Of a DNA stretch of 55,898 nucleotides, positions 25,655 to 33,554 are shown one piece after another. Below the pieces are notes generated by a model, which searched no databases, was not told the DNA's origin, and was given only the letters and a program-made list of their open reading frames with translations. Numbering within the stretch: the stretch's first letter is position 1; every line of letters starts with the position of its first letter. The translations under genes were made by a program, and so were the position numbers. Source of the stretch: Opitutus sp. (lineage in GTDB: Bacteria; Verrucomicrobiota; Verrucomicrobiia; Opitutales; Opitutaceae); NCBI GenBank assembly GCA_025361365.1, contig JANYAM010000243.1, positions 1 to 55,898 on the forward strand, read 5' to 3'.

Positions 25655-27586
25655 ATGTCGATGACACCGTTAGATGAAATCCGCCACTCGGCTTCGCACG
25701 TGCTGGCGACCGCGCTCCTCCGTCTTTACCCGGACGCCAAACTCGACATCGGTCCGCCGACGGACACCGGCTTCTATTACGATGTCGACCTCGCCCACAA
25801 GCTGACCCTCGAGGACCTCGCGAAGATCGAGGCGGAGATGAAGAAGGTCATCGACGAGAACCAGCCCTTCACCCGCAAGGAGGTCTCCCGCGAGGAGGCC
25901 GTGGAAATTATCAAGTCCCGCGGCCAGGAGCGCTTCAAGCTCGGTCGCCTCTCCGACATTCCCGCGGGCGAGAAGATCTCATTCTATACTAACGGCGAGT
26001 TCTCCGACCTCTGCGCCGGCACCCACGTCCGCTACACGAAACAGATCAAGGCCTTCAAGCTCCTGTCCATCGCCGGCGCCTACCACCGGGGCGACGAGAC
26101 CAAGCAGCAGCTGCAGCGCATCTACGGCACCGCCTTCCCCTCGAAGGACGAACTCACCAACTACCTGACTCAGCTCGAACAGGCCAAGCTCCGCGACCAC
26201 CGCAAGCTGGGCCGCGATCTCAAGCTGTTCCACATCGACGAGGACGTCGGCCAGGGCCTGATCCTCTGGACGCCCAACGGCTCGATCGTCCGCCAGGAGC
26301 TGCAGAACTTCATCGCGGGCGAATTGCGCAAGCAGGGCTACTCGCAGGTCTTCACGCCGCACATCGGCCGCCTGTCGCTCTACAAGACTTCCGGCCACTT
26401 CCCCTACTACAAGGACTCGCAGTTCCCGCCGGTCGTCGAGCGCGACTACCTCGATCAGCTCGTCTCCTCCGGCTGCTCCTGCGCCGAGATGTCGAACCGT
26501 ATCGAGGCCGTCTCTGCGCATCTGGCGGAGAAGGTCAACAAGCTCACCGGCAAGGAAACGATCACGAAGGACCGCGTCCTGCCCGACGACCAACTCATCG
26601 ACGGCTTCCTGCTGAAGCCGATGAACTGCCCGCACCACATCAAGATCTTCGCCTCGCAGCCGCACTCCTACCGCGATTTGCCCGTGCGCCTCGCGGAGTT
26701 CGGCACCGTCTACCGCTGGGAACAGTCCGGCGAGCTCAACGGTATGACCCGCGTTCGCGGCTTCACGCAAGACGACGCCCACCTCTTCTGCACCCCGGAG
26801 CAGGTCGGCCCCGAGATCATCGGTTGCCTTTCGCTCGTGAAGACCATCCTGACAACGCTTGGCATGTCCGACTACCGCGTGCGCGTCGGCCTGCGCGATC
26901 CCGACAGTAAGAAATTCGCCGGCGACCCCGAGAAATGGGATATGGCCGAGGCCGCGTGCCGCGAGGCCGCGAAGACGCTGGGCGTGCCTTTCACCGAGGA
27001 ACCCGGCGAAGCCGCCTTCTACGGCCCAAAGATCGACTTCGTCATCAAGGACGTCATCGGCCGCGAGTGGCAGCTAGGCACCGTGCAGGTGGACTACGTC
27101 CTCCCCGTGCGCTTCGACCTGACCTACATCGGCGCCGACAACGCCGCGCACCGCCCGGTGATGATCCACCGCGCGCCTTTCGGTTCGATGGAGCGATTCT
27201 GCGGCGTGCTCATCGAGCACTTCGGCGGCGACTTCCCGCTCTGGCTCGCGCCGGAGCAGGTCCGCCTCCTGCCCATCTCCGACAAAGTGATGGATTACGC
27301 GAAGACGATCTTCGACCAGTTCCTCGCCGCCGACCTGCGCGTCACGCTCGACAGCCACTCCGACAAACTCGGCGCCAAGATTCGGCGCGCCGAGCTGGAG
27401 AAGGTGCCCTACGTGCTCGTGCTCGGCCAGAAGGAGGCCGAGGCCCTCAGCGCCTCGGTCCGCTCCCGCGCCAAGGGGGACGAGGGCGTCCACCCGGTCG
27501 CCGACCTGCTCGCCCGCTTCAAGACGGAGGTCGTCACCCGCGCCCTGCCGGAGAAGAAGGCGCCTGTCGCGACCCCGAAGGCCTGA
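25655..27586 (+). CDS. thrS: Threonyl-tRNA synthetase lacking the TGS domain
   Basis: A 643-aa class II synthetase. It begins at once with the editing domain (HSASHVLATALLRLYP, HxxxH at residues 11-15; DLCAGTHV), so the usual 60-residue N-terminal TGS domain is missing. The catalytic domain has the zinc Cys in KPMNCPHH, motif 2 FRWEQSGE-like text (YRWEQSGELNGMTRVRGF) and HRAPFGSMERF near motif 3. Between SGHFPYYKDSQFPP and GFLLKPMNCPHH there is an insertion of roughly 45-50 residues (ERDYLDQLVSSGCSCAEMSN and onward) that E. coli ThrRS lacks. The C-terminal anticodon domain is normal and has a short Lys/Pro/Ala tail. Confidence 0.95.
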   Translation: MSMTPLDEIRHSASHVLATALLRLYPDAKLDIGPPTDTGFYYDVDLAHKLTLEDLAKIEAEMKKVIDENQPFTRKEVSREEAVEIIKSRGQERFKLGRLSDIPAGEKISFYTNGEFSDLCAGTHVRYTKQIKAFKLLSIAGAYHRGDETKQQLQRIYGTAFPSKDELTNYLTQLEQAKLRDHRKLGRDLKLFHIDEDVGQGLILWTPNGSIVRQELQNFIAGELRKQGYSQVFTPHIGRLSLYKTSGHFPYYKDSQFPPVVERDYLDQLVSSGCSCAEMSNRIEAVSAHLAEKVNKLTGKETITKDRVLPDDQLIDGFLLKPMNCPHHIKIFASQPHSYRDLPVRLAEFGTVYRWEQSGELNGMTRVRGFTQDDAHLFCTPEQVGPEIIGCLSLVKTILTTLGMSDYRVRVGLRDPDSKKFAGDPEKWDMAEAACREAAKTLGVPFTEEPGEAAFYGPKIDFVIKDVIGREWQLGTVQVDYVLPVRFDLTYIGADNAAHRPVMIHRAPFGSMERFCGVLIEHFGGDFPLWLAPEQVRLLPISDKVMDYAKTIFDQFLAADLRVTLDSHSDKLGAKIRRAELEKVPYVLVLGQKEAEALSASVRSRAKGDEGVHPVADLLARFKTEVVTRALPEKKAPVATPKA

Positions 27587-27592
27587 AATTAA

Positions 27593-27652
27593 CGCAAAGA
27601 CGCCAAGGCGCGAAGAATCCCAACCCATTCTTTGTGCCTCTGCGCCTTTGCG
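27593..27652. repeat. Empty iteron inverted repeat between thrS and TPR gene
   Basis: The left arm is CGCAAAG-A-CGCCAAG-G-CGCGAAG (27593-27615); the right arm is CTTTGTG-C-CTCTGCG-C-CTTTGCG (27630-27652). Each has three 7-nt cores with 1-nt spacers (period 8), flanked by TTAA/TTAA. The centre is only 14 nt. The right arm ends 14 nt before the next ATG. Confidence 0.88.
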
Positions 27653-27666
27653 TTAAAACCTCCTCC

Positions 27667-28164
27667 ATGAGCGATTCCCTCGAACTCCCAGCCTGGAAAG
27701 AGGAACTCGATACCATCGTCGGCGCGCGGGCCCATGGCCAGGCCGAGGAGATCTTTCCCCGGCTGCAGAAACTCGACGCCCAGCAGCCGAACGTCGCCGA
27801 GATCAACTACCAGCTGGCGTGGACCTGCGACGTGCTCGACCGCGCGGCGGACGCCCTGCCCTATTACGAGAAGGCCGTCGCCCTCGGCCTGCCGCCCAAC
27901 GAACTCTCCGGCGCGCTGATCGGGCTCGGCTCGACGCTGCGGATGCTCGGCCAGCTTGAGCGCTCGGCCGAGGTGCTGCGTTCCGGCCAGGTGCAATTTC
28001 CTGACAACCCGGAGTTCGCCGTCTTTCTCGCGCTGACCCTGCACACGCAGGGCAAGGCCGCCGACGCCCTGCGGCTGGCGCTCCACACGCTTTGCGAGAC
28101 GACCGACGACCCCGGCCTCACCGGCTACCAGCGCGCCATCCGCCACGCGGCTGCGAAGCTGTAG
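27667..28164 (+). CDS. Tetratricopeptide-repeat protein
   Basis: A 165-aa soluble protein made of about three to four TPR-like helix pairs (for example VAEINYQLAWTCDVLDRAADALPYYEKAVALGLP and GALIGLGSTLRMLGQLERSAEVLRSGQVQFPDN). No signal peptide or enzymatic motif. It is a small scaffold-type protein with unknown partner, read in the same direction as thrS with a short repeat between. Its TAG stop is part of the TGTAGGGTCGCC half element, as for tsaE. Confidence 0.85.
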   Translation: MSDSLELPAWKEELDTIVGARAHGQAEEIFPRLQKLDAQQPNVAEINYQLAWTCDVLDRAADALPYYEKAVALGLPPNELSGALIGLGSTLRMLGQLERSAEVLRSGQVQFPDNPEFAVFLALTLHTQGKAADALRLALHTLCETTDDPGLTGYQRAIRHAAAKL

Positions 28165-28192
28165 GGTCGCCGCTCGCCGGCGGACCGGGCGA
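28160..28192 (+). repeat. TGTAGGGTCGCC element (copy 3, left half only)
   Basis: Only the left half is present (TGTAGGGTCGCCGCTCGCC and CGGACC). It supplies the stop codon of the TPR gene and ends at the hypS stop codon on the other strand. Confidence 0.8.
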
Positions 28193-28193
28193 A

Positions 28194-29789
28194 TCAGGCC
28201 ACCGGATCGCGCGTCACCTGCCCGTTGACCATCCGGGCCAGCCCGAGCGGATTCGTGTTCTGCAGCTCCGCCGGGAGCAGTTCATTCGCGAAACCCTGGT
28301 AGCAGATGAGCCGCGTCCAGCGGTTCAAGGCCCGCGTGCCGACCGACGTGCTGCGGCCGCCGTCACTCGTCGAGGGATATGGTCCGCCATGCACTTGGGC
28401 GTGGCTGACCTCGAGGCCGGTCGGGTAACCATTGAGGATCACGCGCCCGGCCTTCTCTGCGAGGATCTCGACCAGCGGGCCCTGGTCCTTCGCCTCGGCC
28501 GCGCCGGCGTGCACCGTGGCCGTCAGCGTGCCCTCCAGCTCGTGCGCCACCGTCAGCATCTCGGCCGCATCGCGGCACCAGATGACGAGTGAGCTCGGTC
28601 CGAAGATCTCCTCCGAAAGGGCGTGGTTGCCGAGAAATTCCTTGGCCCCGGTCTCGAACCACACCGGCGCGGCGCTGCACATCGAGGTGGCGTTGCCCTG
28701 CGCCAGCACCTTCACGCCCGGCTGGTGCGCGCGGGCCGTCGTATTGGCGACAAAGTTTTTCCGGATGCCCGGCGTGAGCATCACGCCCTCCAGCGTCGCG
28801 GTGAGCCGCGCCGCCATGTCCTTGGCGAATTGCTCCGCCGCCGGCGAACGCTGCAGCACGATGAGCCCGGGATTGGTACAGAACTGGCCGACGCCGACGG
28901 TGGACGAGGCATACAGGCCCTCGACCATTCCCGCCGCGCGCTCGGCGATGGCGCCGGGCAAAATGAACACGGGATTGACGCTGCCCATCTCGGCGTAGAC
29001 CGGGATCGGCTCGGGCCGCGCCGCCGCGAGGTCCGTGAGCGTCCGTCCGCCCTTGACCGAGCCGGTGAAACCGACGGCCTTGACCGCTGGGTGTTTCACC
29101 AACGCCTGGCCGACCTCGAAGCCGGCGTCGAACAGCAGGGAGAAAGTGCCCTCGGGCAAGCTGCACTCACGCACGGCGTGCAGGATCAGCCGGCCGACCA
29201 TCTCGCTCGTGCCGGGATGCGCCGGGTGCGCCTTGACGATCACCGGGCAGCCGGCCGCGAAGGCCGACGCCACGTCGCCACCCGCCACCGAATACGCGAA
29301 GGGAAAATTGCTCGAGCCGAACACGACGACCGGTCCGATCGCCCGCACCATCGAACGATGGTCGGGCTTGGGCAGCGGCTTGCGGTCCGGCAGCGCCGTC
29401 TCGATGCGCGCGTCCACCCAGTCGCCCCGCTGCGCCGTTTCCCCGTAGAGCCGGAGCTGGCCGGCGGTGCGGGTGACCTCGCCCTTCAGACGCGCCTCGG
29501 GCAAACCCGTCTCCTGCATGGCGCGGGCGACGAGCTCGGCCGACCGAATCTCGAGCTTTTCAGCAATGGTATTGAGAAACTTGTTGCGCGCGGCGCCGGA
29601 CAACTTGGCCCAGACGGGCGCCGCAGCGGTGGCCAATTGGACGGCACGGGCCACATCCTCGGCGCCGGCGGACAGGAAGGTCGGCTCAAGCTGGACGTTC
29701 TTCGCCGGATCGAAAGCCTTGAACGTCGCGCCGCCGAGGCCGCTGGAACCGAAACCGATAAGGGAGCCGCCGTCAGGTTTCATGCTCAC
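28194..29789 (-). CDS. hypS: 2-oxoglutarate semialdehyde (2,5-dioxopentanoate) dehydrogenase
   Basis: A 531-aa NAD(P)-dependent aldehyde dehydrogenase. The family features are VVVFGSSNFPFAYSVAGGD, VIVKAHPAHPGTSE, FTGSVKGGRTL, YAEMGSVNPVFILPGA (with the general-base Glu) and VGQFCTNPG with the catalytic Cys. This type converts 2-oxoglutarate semialdehyde to 2-oxoglutarate, the last step of hydroxyproline and some sugar-acid routes. It is the last gene of the hydroxyproline cluster. The GTG start at 29789 overlaps the hypD TGA (GTGA); ATG 29783 is a possible alternative. hypS is the Sinorhizobium-style name used for this role. Confidence 0.88.
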   Translation of the reverse strand: MSMKPDGGSLIGFGSSGLGGATFKAFDPAKNVQLEPTFLSAGAEDVARAVQLATAAAPVWAKLSGAARNKFLNTIAEKLEIRSAELVARAMQETGLPEARLKGEVTRTAGQLRLYGETAQRGDWVDARIETALPDRKPLPKPDHRSMVRAIGPVVVFGSSNFPFAYSVAGGDVASAFAAGCPVIVKAHPAHPGTSEMVGRLILHAVRECSLPEGTFSLLFDAGFEVGQALVKHPAVKAVGFTGSVKGGRTLTDLAAARPEPIPVYAEMGSVNPVFILPGAIAERAAGMVEGLYASSTVGVGQFCTNPGLIVLQRSPAAEQFAKDMAARLTATLEGVMLTPGIRKNFVANTTARAHQPGVKVLAQGNATSMCSAAPVWFETGAKEFLGNHALSEEIFGPSSLVIWCRDAAEMLTVAHELEGTLTATVHAGAAEAKDQGPLVEILAEKAGRVILNGYPTGLEVSHAQVHGGPYPSTSDGGRSTSVGTRALNRWTRLICYQGFANELLPAELQNTNPLGLARMVNGQVTRDPVA

Positions 29790-30679
29790 AACTTTGGATG
29801 ATTCTGCCGGGCCTTGGCGAGCACCGCCTGTGTCAATTCGAGGTCACTTCCGGCCAGCGGCAGCCGGGGCGCCCGGGTAAACGGCGTGCCCCGCCCCATC
29901 TCGGCCTGGACCCACTTGATGTGCTGGACGAACTTCGGGACCGTATCGAGCCGGAGCAGCGGCAGGAACCACTCATAAAGCGCCGCCGCCCGGGCCTTGT
30001 CGCCCCGGCTGGCCAGGTCGAAGAGCGCCACCGACTCCACCGGGAACGCATTAACCAGGCCCGCAATCCAGCCGGTGGCCCCCGCGTAGATGCCTTCGAC
30101 GATGGCATCGTCCATCCCCACCGTGATTTCCAGCCGTCGGCCGACGGCCGCGCGAATGGCGGTCACGCGGCGAACATCGCCGCTGGATTCCTTCACGGCA
30201 TTCAGATTGGCGTGCTCCTTGGCCAGCTCGGCGATCTGGTCCGGCAGAAAATCGGTTTTGTAGGCCGGCGGGTTGTTGTAGAGCATGCACGACAGCTTCG
30301 TCGCCGCGATGACCGCGCTCACATAAGCCTTCATCTCGCGCCAGTCGGAAGTATAGACATAGGGCGGCAGCACCATCAGGCCCTGCGCACCGGCCGTCTC
30401 GGCGGCCTGCGCCATCGCCACGGCCTCGACCGTGCTGAGCGACGCGATGCCCAGCACGACCGGCACGCGGTCGCCCACGGCCGCGACCGCGGTGCGGACG
30501 ACGGCGATCTTCTCGTCAAAGCTGAGCGTCTGCGCTTCCCCGAGCGAGCCGCAGCACACGATGCCAGTGCACCCGCTGTCGATCATCCAGCGGCAATGTC
30601 CCGCGAACGCGGGATGGTCGACGGAGAGGTCGGCCTTCAGGTTGGTCGTGACAGCGGGCAGGACGCCTTTCCAGTTCAT
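29786..30679 (-). CDS. hypD: DapA-family 1-pyrroline-4-hydroxy-2-carboxylate deaminase
   Basis: A 297-aa TIM-barrel protein of the dihydrodipicolinate synthase/N-acetylneuraminate lyase superfamily. It shows GIVCCGSLGEAQTLSFDEK (substrate-loop motif), MLYNNPPAYKTD (with the conserved Tyr) and NLNAVKESSGDVRR with the Schiff-base Lys. Such proteins carry out many reactions; the neighbours (proline-racemase-like enzyme, D-amino-acid oxidase-type enzyme, 2-oxoglutarate semialdehyde dehydrogenase) point to the deaminase that converts pyrroline-4-hydroxy-2-carboxylate to 2-oxoglutarate semialdehyde. Start and stop overlap both neighbours by 4 nt. Confidence 0.85.
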   Translation of the reverse strand: MNWKGVLPAVTTNLKADLSVDHPAFAGHCRWMIDSGCTGIVCCGSLGEAQTLSFDEKIAVVRTAVAAVGDRVPVVLGIASLSTVEAVAMAQAAETAGAQGLMVLPPYVYTSDWREMKAYVSAVIAATKLSCMLYNNPPAYKTDFLPDQIAELAKEHANLNAVKESSGDVRRVTAIRAAVGRRLEITVGMDDAIVEGIYAGATGWIAGLVNAFPVESVALFDLASRGDKARAAALYEWFLPLLRLDTVPKFVQHIKWVQAEMGRGTPFTRAPRLPLAGSDLELTQAVLAKARQNHPKL

Positions 30680-31938
30680 ACGAAGCGATTGGGGTTGAGG
30701 AGGGAGAGATTCACCGAGGGTTTGCGGCCCGCGAGGACCTCGGCCACGAGGAGGCCGGAAACGGGTCCCAGCGTGAGCCCGAGCATCGCGTGCCCGCTGG
30801 CCGTGGCAAGGTTGGCGTAGCGCCCCAGCCGCCCGATGTAGGGCATCCCGTCGGGCGAAACCGGCCGGTAGCCGAACCACGGCTTGACGCCGGCGAAGTC
30901 GGCCGCCGTGAGCTCGGGAAAGAACGCCAGCGCGCCGGCCTTGATCTGCTCGACGCGCTCCAACCGCACGGTGTCGCTGTGGCCGCTGATCTCCATCGTG
31001 CCGCCGAAGCGCAGCTTGTCGCCCATCGGCGTCACGGCCACGCGGCGCTCGGTGAGGAGGAGCGACTTGCTCAGCTGGAGCCGCGGCCGGTCAAGCGTGA
31101 GGCTGTAACCCTTGCCCGCCTGCATCGGCAGCCGGATGTCCAGGTCCCGCACCATCGCCGGCGACCAGGAGCCGCCGGTCAGCACGTATTCGTCGGCGAC
31201 CAGGTCGCCCGCCGTGGTCGACACTCCGGCGATGCGGCCGCCCTCGGCCCGCCAGCCGTAGACGCTGGTGTTCCAGGAAAACTTCACGCCCATGTCCTTC
31301 AGGAGCGCGGTCAGGGCGGGAATGAACAACCGCGGCGAGAGGTGCGCATCGATCGGGAAATAGATCGAGCCGGCCACCTTTAGCTTCGCGCCCGGTTCGA
31401 GCGCGGCGGTCTGCGCCGCATCCAGCACGCGCGCCTCGATCCCGAACTCGTTGCACAGCGCGGCAAGGCCCTGCGTGTATTTGTCGAGCGTCTCCGGCAG
31501 CTGGCAAAGGTTGAGCAGACCTTCCTGCTTCCACTCAAAGGCGTCGCCACTGATGTCCGACAACTCCACGAAAAGTTTCCGGCTCTCGAGGCATAGGTCG
31601 CGCAACACCGGGGCGGACCGGCGCCGGTGCGCCTCCGTGCAATGCCGCGCAAACAGCCAGCCCCAGCGGATCAGGTCGCTGTCGAGGCGCGGCTTGATGT
31701 AGAACGGACTGCGCGAGCTCAGCATCCACTTCAGCCCCTTCCACACCATGCCGGGCGCGGAGATCGGCTCGATGTGGCTGGGCGAGACGTAGCCCGCGCT
31801 GCCGTGCGCGCAGGAGTCCGCGCCCTCGGCGTTGCGCTCGACGAGCGTGACCCGCCAGCCCTCGCGGGCCAGATAGTAGGCGCAGCTCAGGCCGATGACC
31901 CCGCCGCCACAGATGATGACCGACTTAGATTGGCGCAT
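30676..31938 (-). CDS. hypO: FAD-dependent D-amino acid (D-hydroxyproline) dehydrogenase
   Basis: A 420-aa DadA/DAAO-like flavoprotein. The N-terminal FAD site is VIICGGGVIGLSCAYYLAREG, with GSAGYVSPSHI following; the C-terminal half has GVKPWFGYRPVSPDGMPYIG and ASGHAMLGLTLGP, typical of DadA and glycine-oxidase relatives. It probably oxidises cis-4-hydroxy-D-proline, made by the epimerase encoded upstream, to the pyrroline substrate of HypD. It overlaps hypD by an ATGA. The name is based on context; a D-alanine or glycine oxidase is the alternative reading. Confidence 0.83.
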   Translation of the reverse strand: MRQSKSVIICGGGVIGLSCAYYLAREGWRVTLVERNAEGADSCAHGSAGYVSPSHIEPISAPGMVWKGLKWMLSSRSPFYIKPRLDSDLIRWGWLFARHCTEAHRRRSAPVLRDLCLESRKLFVELSDISGDAFEWKQEGLLNLCQLPETLDKYTQGLAALCNEFGIEARVLDAAQTAALEPGAKLKVAGSIYFPIDAHLSPRLFIPALTALLKDMGVKFSWNTSVYGWRAEGGRIAGVSTTAGDLVADEYVLTGGSWSPAMVRDLDIRLPMQAGKGYSLTLDRPRLQLSKSLLLTERRVAVTPMGDKLRFGGTMEISGHSDTVRLERVEQIKAGALAFFPELTAADFAGVKPWFGYRPVSPDGMPYIGRLGRYANLATASGHAMLGLTLGPVSGLLVAEVLAGRKPSVNLSLLNPNRFV

Positions 31939-31948
31939 GCTTGGCTAA

Positions 31949-32029
31949 TGTAGGGTCGCCGCTTGCCGGCGGACCGCGAGCGCGGACGGATATGATATCC
32001 CCGGTCCGCCGACGAGCGGCGACCCTACA
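31949..32029. repeat. TGTAGGGTCGCC palindromic element (copy 4)
   Basis: A full copy between hypRE and hypO inside one operon; TGTAGGGTCGCCGCTTGCC is mirrored by CGAGCGGCGACCCTACA, with the inner steps GGACCG/CGGTCC. It could weaken or stabilise the flanking transcripts. Confidence 0.9.
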
Positions 32030-32042
32030 AGATTGAGATGAC

Positions 32043-32972
32043 TCATCGGATCCCCCAGACAAACGGATCGGTTGGGTCAAGCAGCAGGGTGCTCTCGGCC
32101 GTCACATGCGCCGTGCCGGCGATGGTCGGGACAATCTTGTCGCCTTGCCGGCGGTATTTCGCGCGGAAGGTGCTGCCGACGATGCTCTCCTGCACCCACT
32201 CGGCGCCCGGGGCCAGTTTGTTGTCCGCCGCGAGGCACGCGAGCTTGGCGCTCGTGCCCGTGCCGCAAGGCGAGCGATCGTAAGCCAGGCCCGGGCACAG
32301 GACGAAATTCTTGCTGCTCACGCCCGGCTTGGCCGACGGCCCGAACAGCTCGACGTGGTCCACCTCCGGAAAGCCCGAGTCGCTGACCGCCTGCCGGACG
32401 CGCGTGCAGTAGTCCGTCAGCTGCGCGACATTGACCAGCTCGAGCTTCTGCTCGTGCTGTTCGACCAGGCAAAACCAGTTGCCGCCCCAGGCGATGTCGC
32501 AAGGCACGTTGCCGATGCCCGGCAGGTAGAGTTCGAGGTCGTGGTGCTTGCGGTAACTCGGCACGTTGTCGAACGTGACCTCTCCGTTCGTCCCGAGCAC
32601 GGCGACGATATAGCCGGCCGGCGTGTCGACCCGCACGAGGCCCGGCTTCACCATGCCGGCATGGGCCAGCGCGACGATCGCCCCGATGAGGCCGTGACCG
32701 CACATGCCCAGGTAACCGACGTTGTTGAAGAAAATCAGCCCGAAGTGGCAGGTCTTGTCGTGCGGCTCGACCAGCAGGGCGCCGACAAACACGTCCGAAC
32801 CGCGCGGCTCGCCCACGATGGCGGAGCGGAACCGGTCGTGCTTCTCCTGGAAAAGCTTCACGCGCTCGGCCAGCGGCCCACGGCCGAGATCCGGGCCGCC
32901 CTCCAGGACGAGCCGGGTGGGCTCGCCGCCGGTGTGCGTGTCGAGGATCCTGATTTGCTGCAGCGCGGGCAT
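32043..32972 (-). CDS. hypRE: 4-hydroxyproline 2-epimerase (proline racemase family)
   Basis: A 309-aa enzyme of the proline racemase superfamily. Both catalytic cysteines are present: Cys91 in MCGHG and Cys236 in DRSPCGTGT, and the N-terminus has DTHTGGEPTRLV. Two Cys residues fit epimerase/racemase rather than the Cys/Thr dehydratase branch. It interconverts trans-4-hydroxy-L-proline and cis-4-hydroxy-D-proline, the first step of the hydroxyproline route encoded downstream. ATG 32972 gives the usual MPALQQIRILDTHTGGEP start. No transporter or regulator gene is adjacent. Confidence 0.92.
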   Translation of the reverse strand: MPALQQIRILDTHTGGEPTRLVLEGGPDLGRGPLAERVKLFQEKHDRFRSAIVGEPRGSDVFVGALLVEPHDKTCHFGLIFFNNVGYLGMCGHGLIGAIVALAHAGMVKPGLVRVDTPAGYIVAVLGTNGEVTFDNVPSYRKHHDLELYLPGIGNVPCDIAWGGNWFCLVEQHEQKLELVNVAQLTDYCTRVRQAVSDSGFPEVDHVELFGPSAKPGVSSKNFVLCPGLAYDRSPCGTGTSAKLACLAADNKLAPGAEWVQESIVGSTFRAKYRRQGDKIVPTIAGTAHVTAESTLLLDPTDPFVWGIR

Positions 32973-33054
32973 GACGGGAGAACCAGCAACATCACCCGCC
33001 CGGCGGCCGGTGAAAAGCAAAAAGGCCGGCCGGGAACACAGTCTGCCTCTCCAA

Positions 33055-33127
33055 TGTAGGGTCGCCGCTCGTCGGCGGACCTCGCCGTGACGTCCAATTC
33101 GGTCCGCCGACAAGTGGCGACCCTACA
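33055..33127. repeat. TGTAGGGTCGCC palindromic element (copy 5)
   Basis: A slightly short full copy (73 bp) between hypRE and the glnK terminator: TGTAGGGTCGCCGCTCG mirrored by CAAGTGGCGACCCTACA. Confidence 0.9.
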
Positions 33128-33142
33128 TCCGGAAAAACCAAC

Positions 33143-33173
33143 AAAAAGCCGGCCCCCTTGCGGGAACCAGCTT
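33143..33173 (-). terminator. Rho-independent terminator of the amtB-glnK unit
   Basis: On the minus strand a 12-bp stem (AAGCTGGTTCCC with GGGGGCCGGCTT, some G-T pairs) is capped by a GCAA loop and followed by TTTTTG. It lies 22 nt after the glnK stop. Confidence 0.85.
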
Positions 33174-33194
33174 GGAAAGAACGAGGGATGAGCC

Positions 33195-33554
<360 letters not shown>

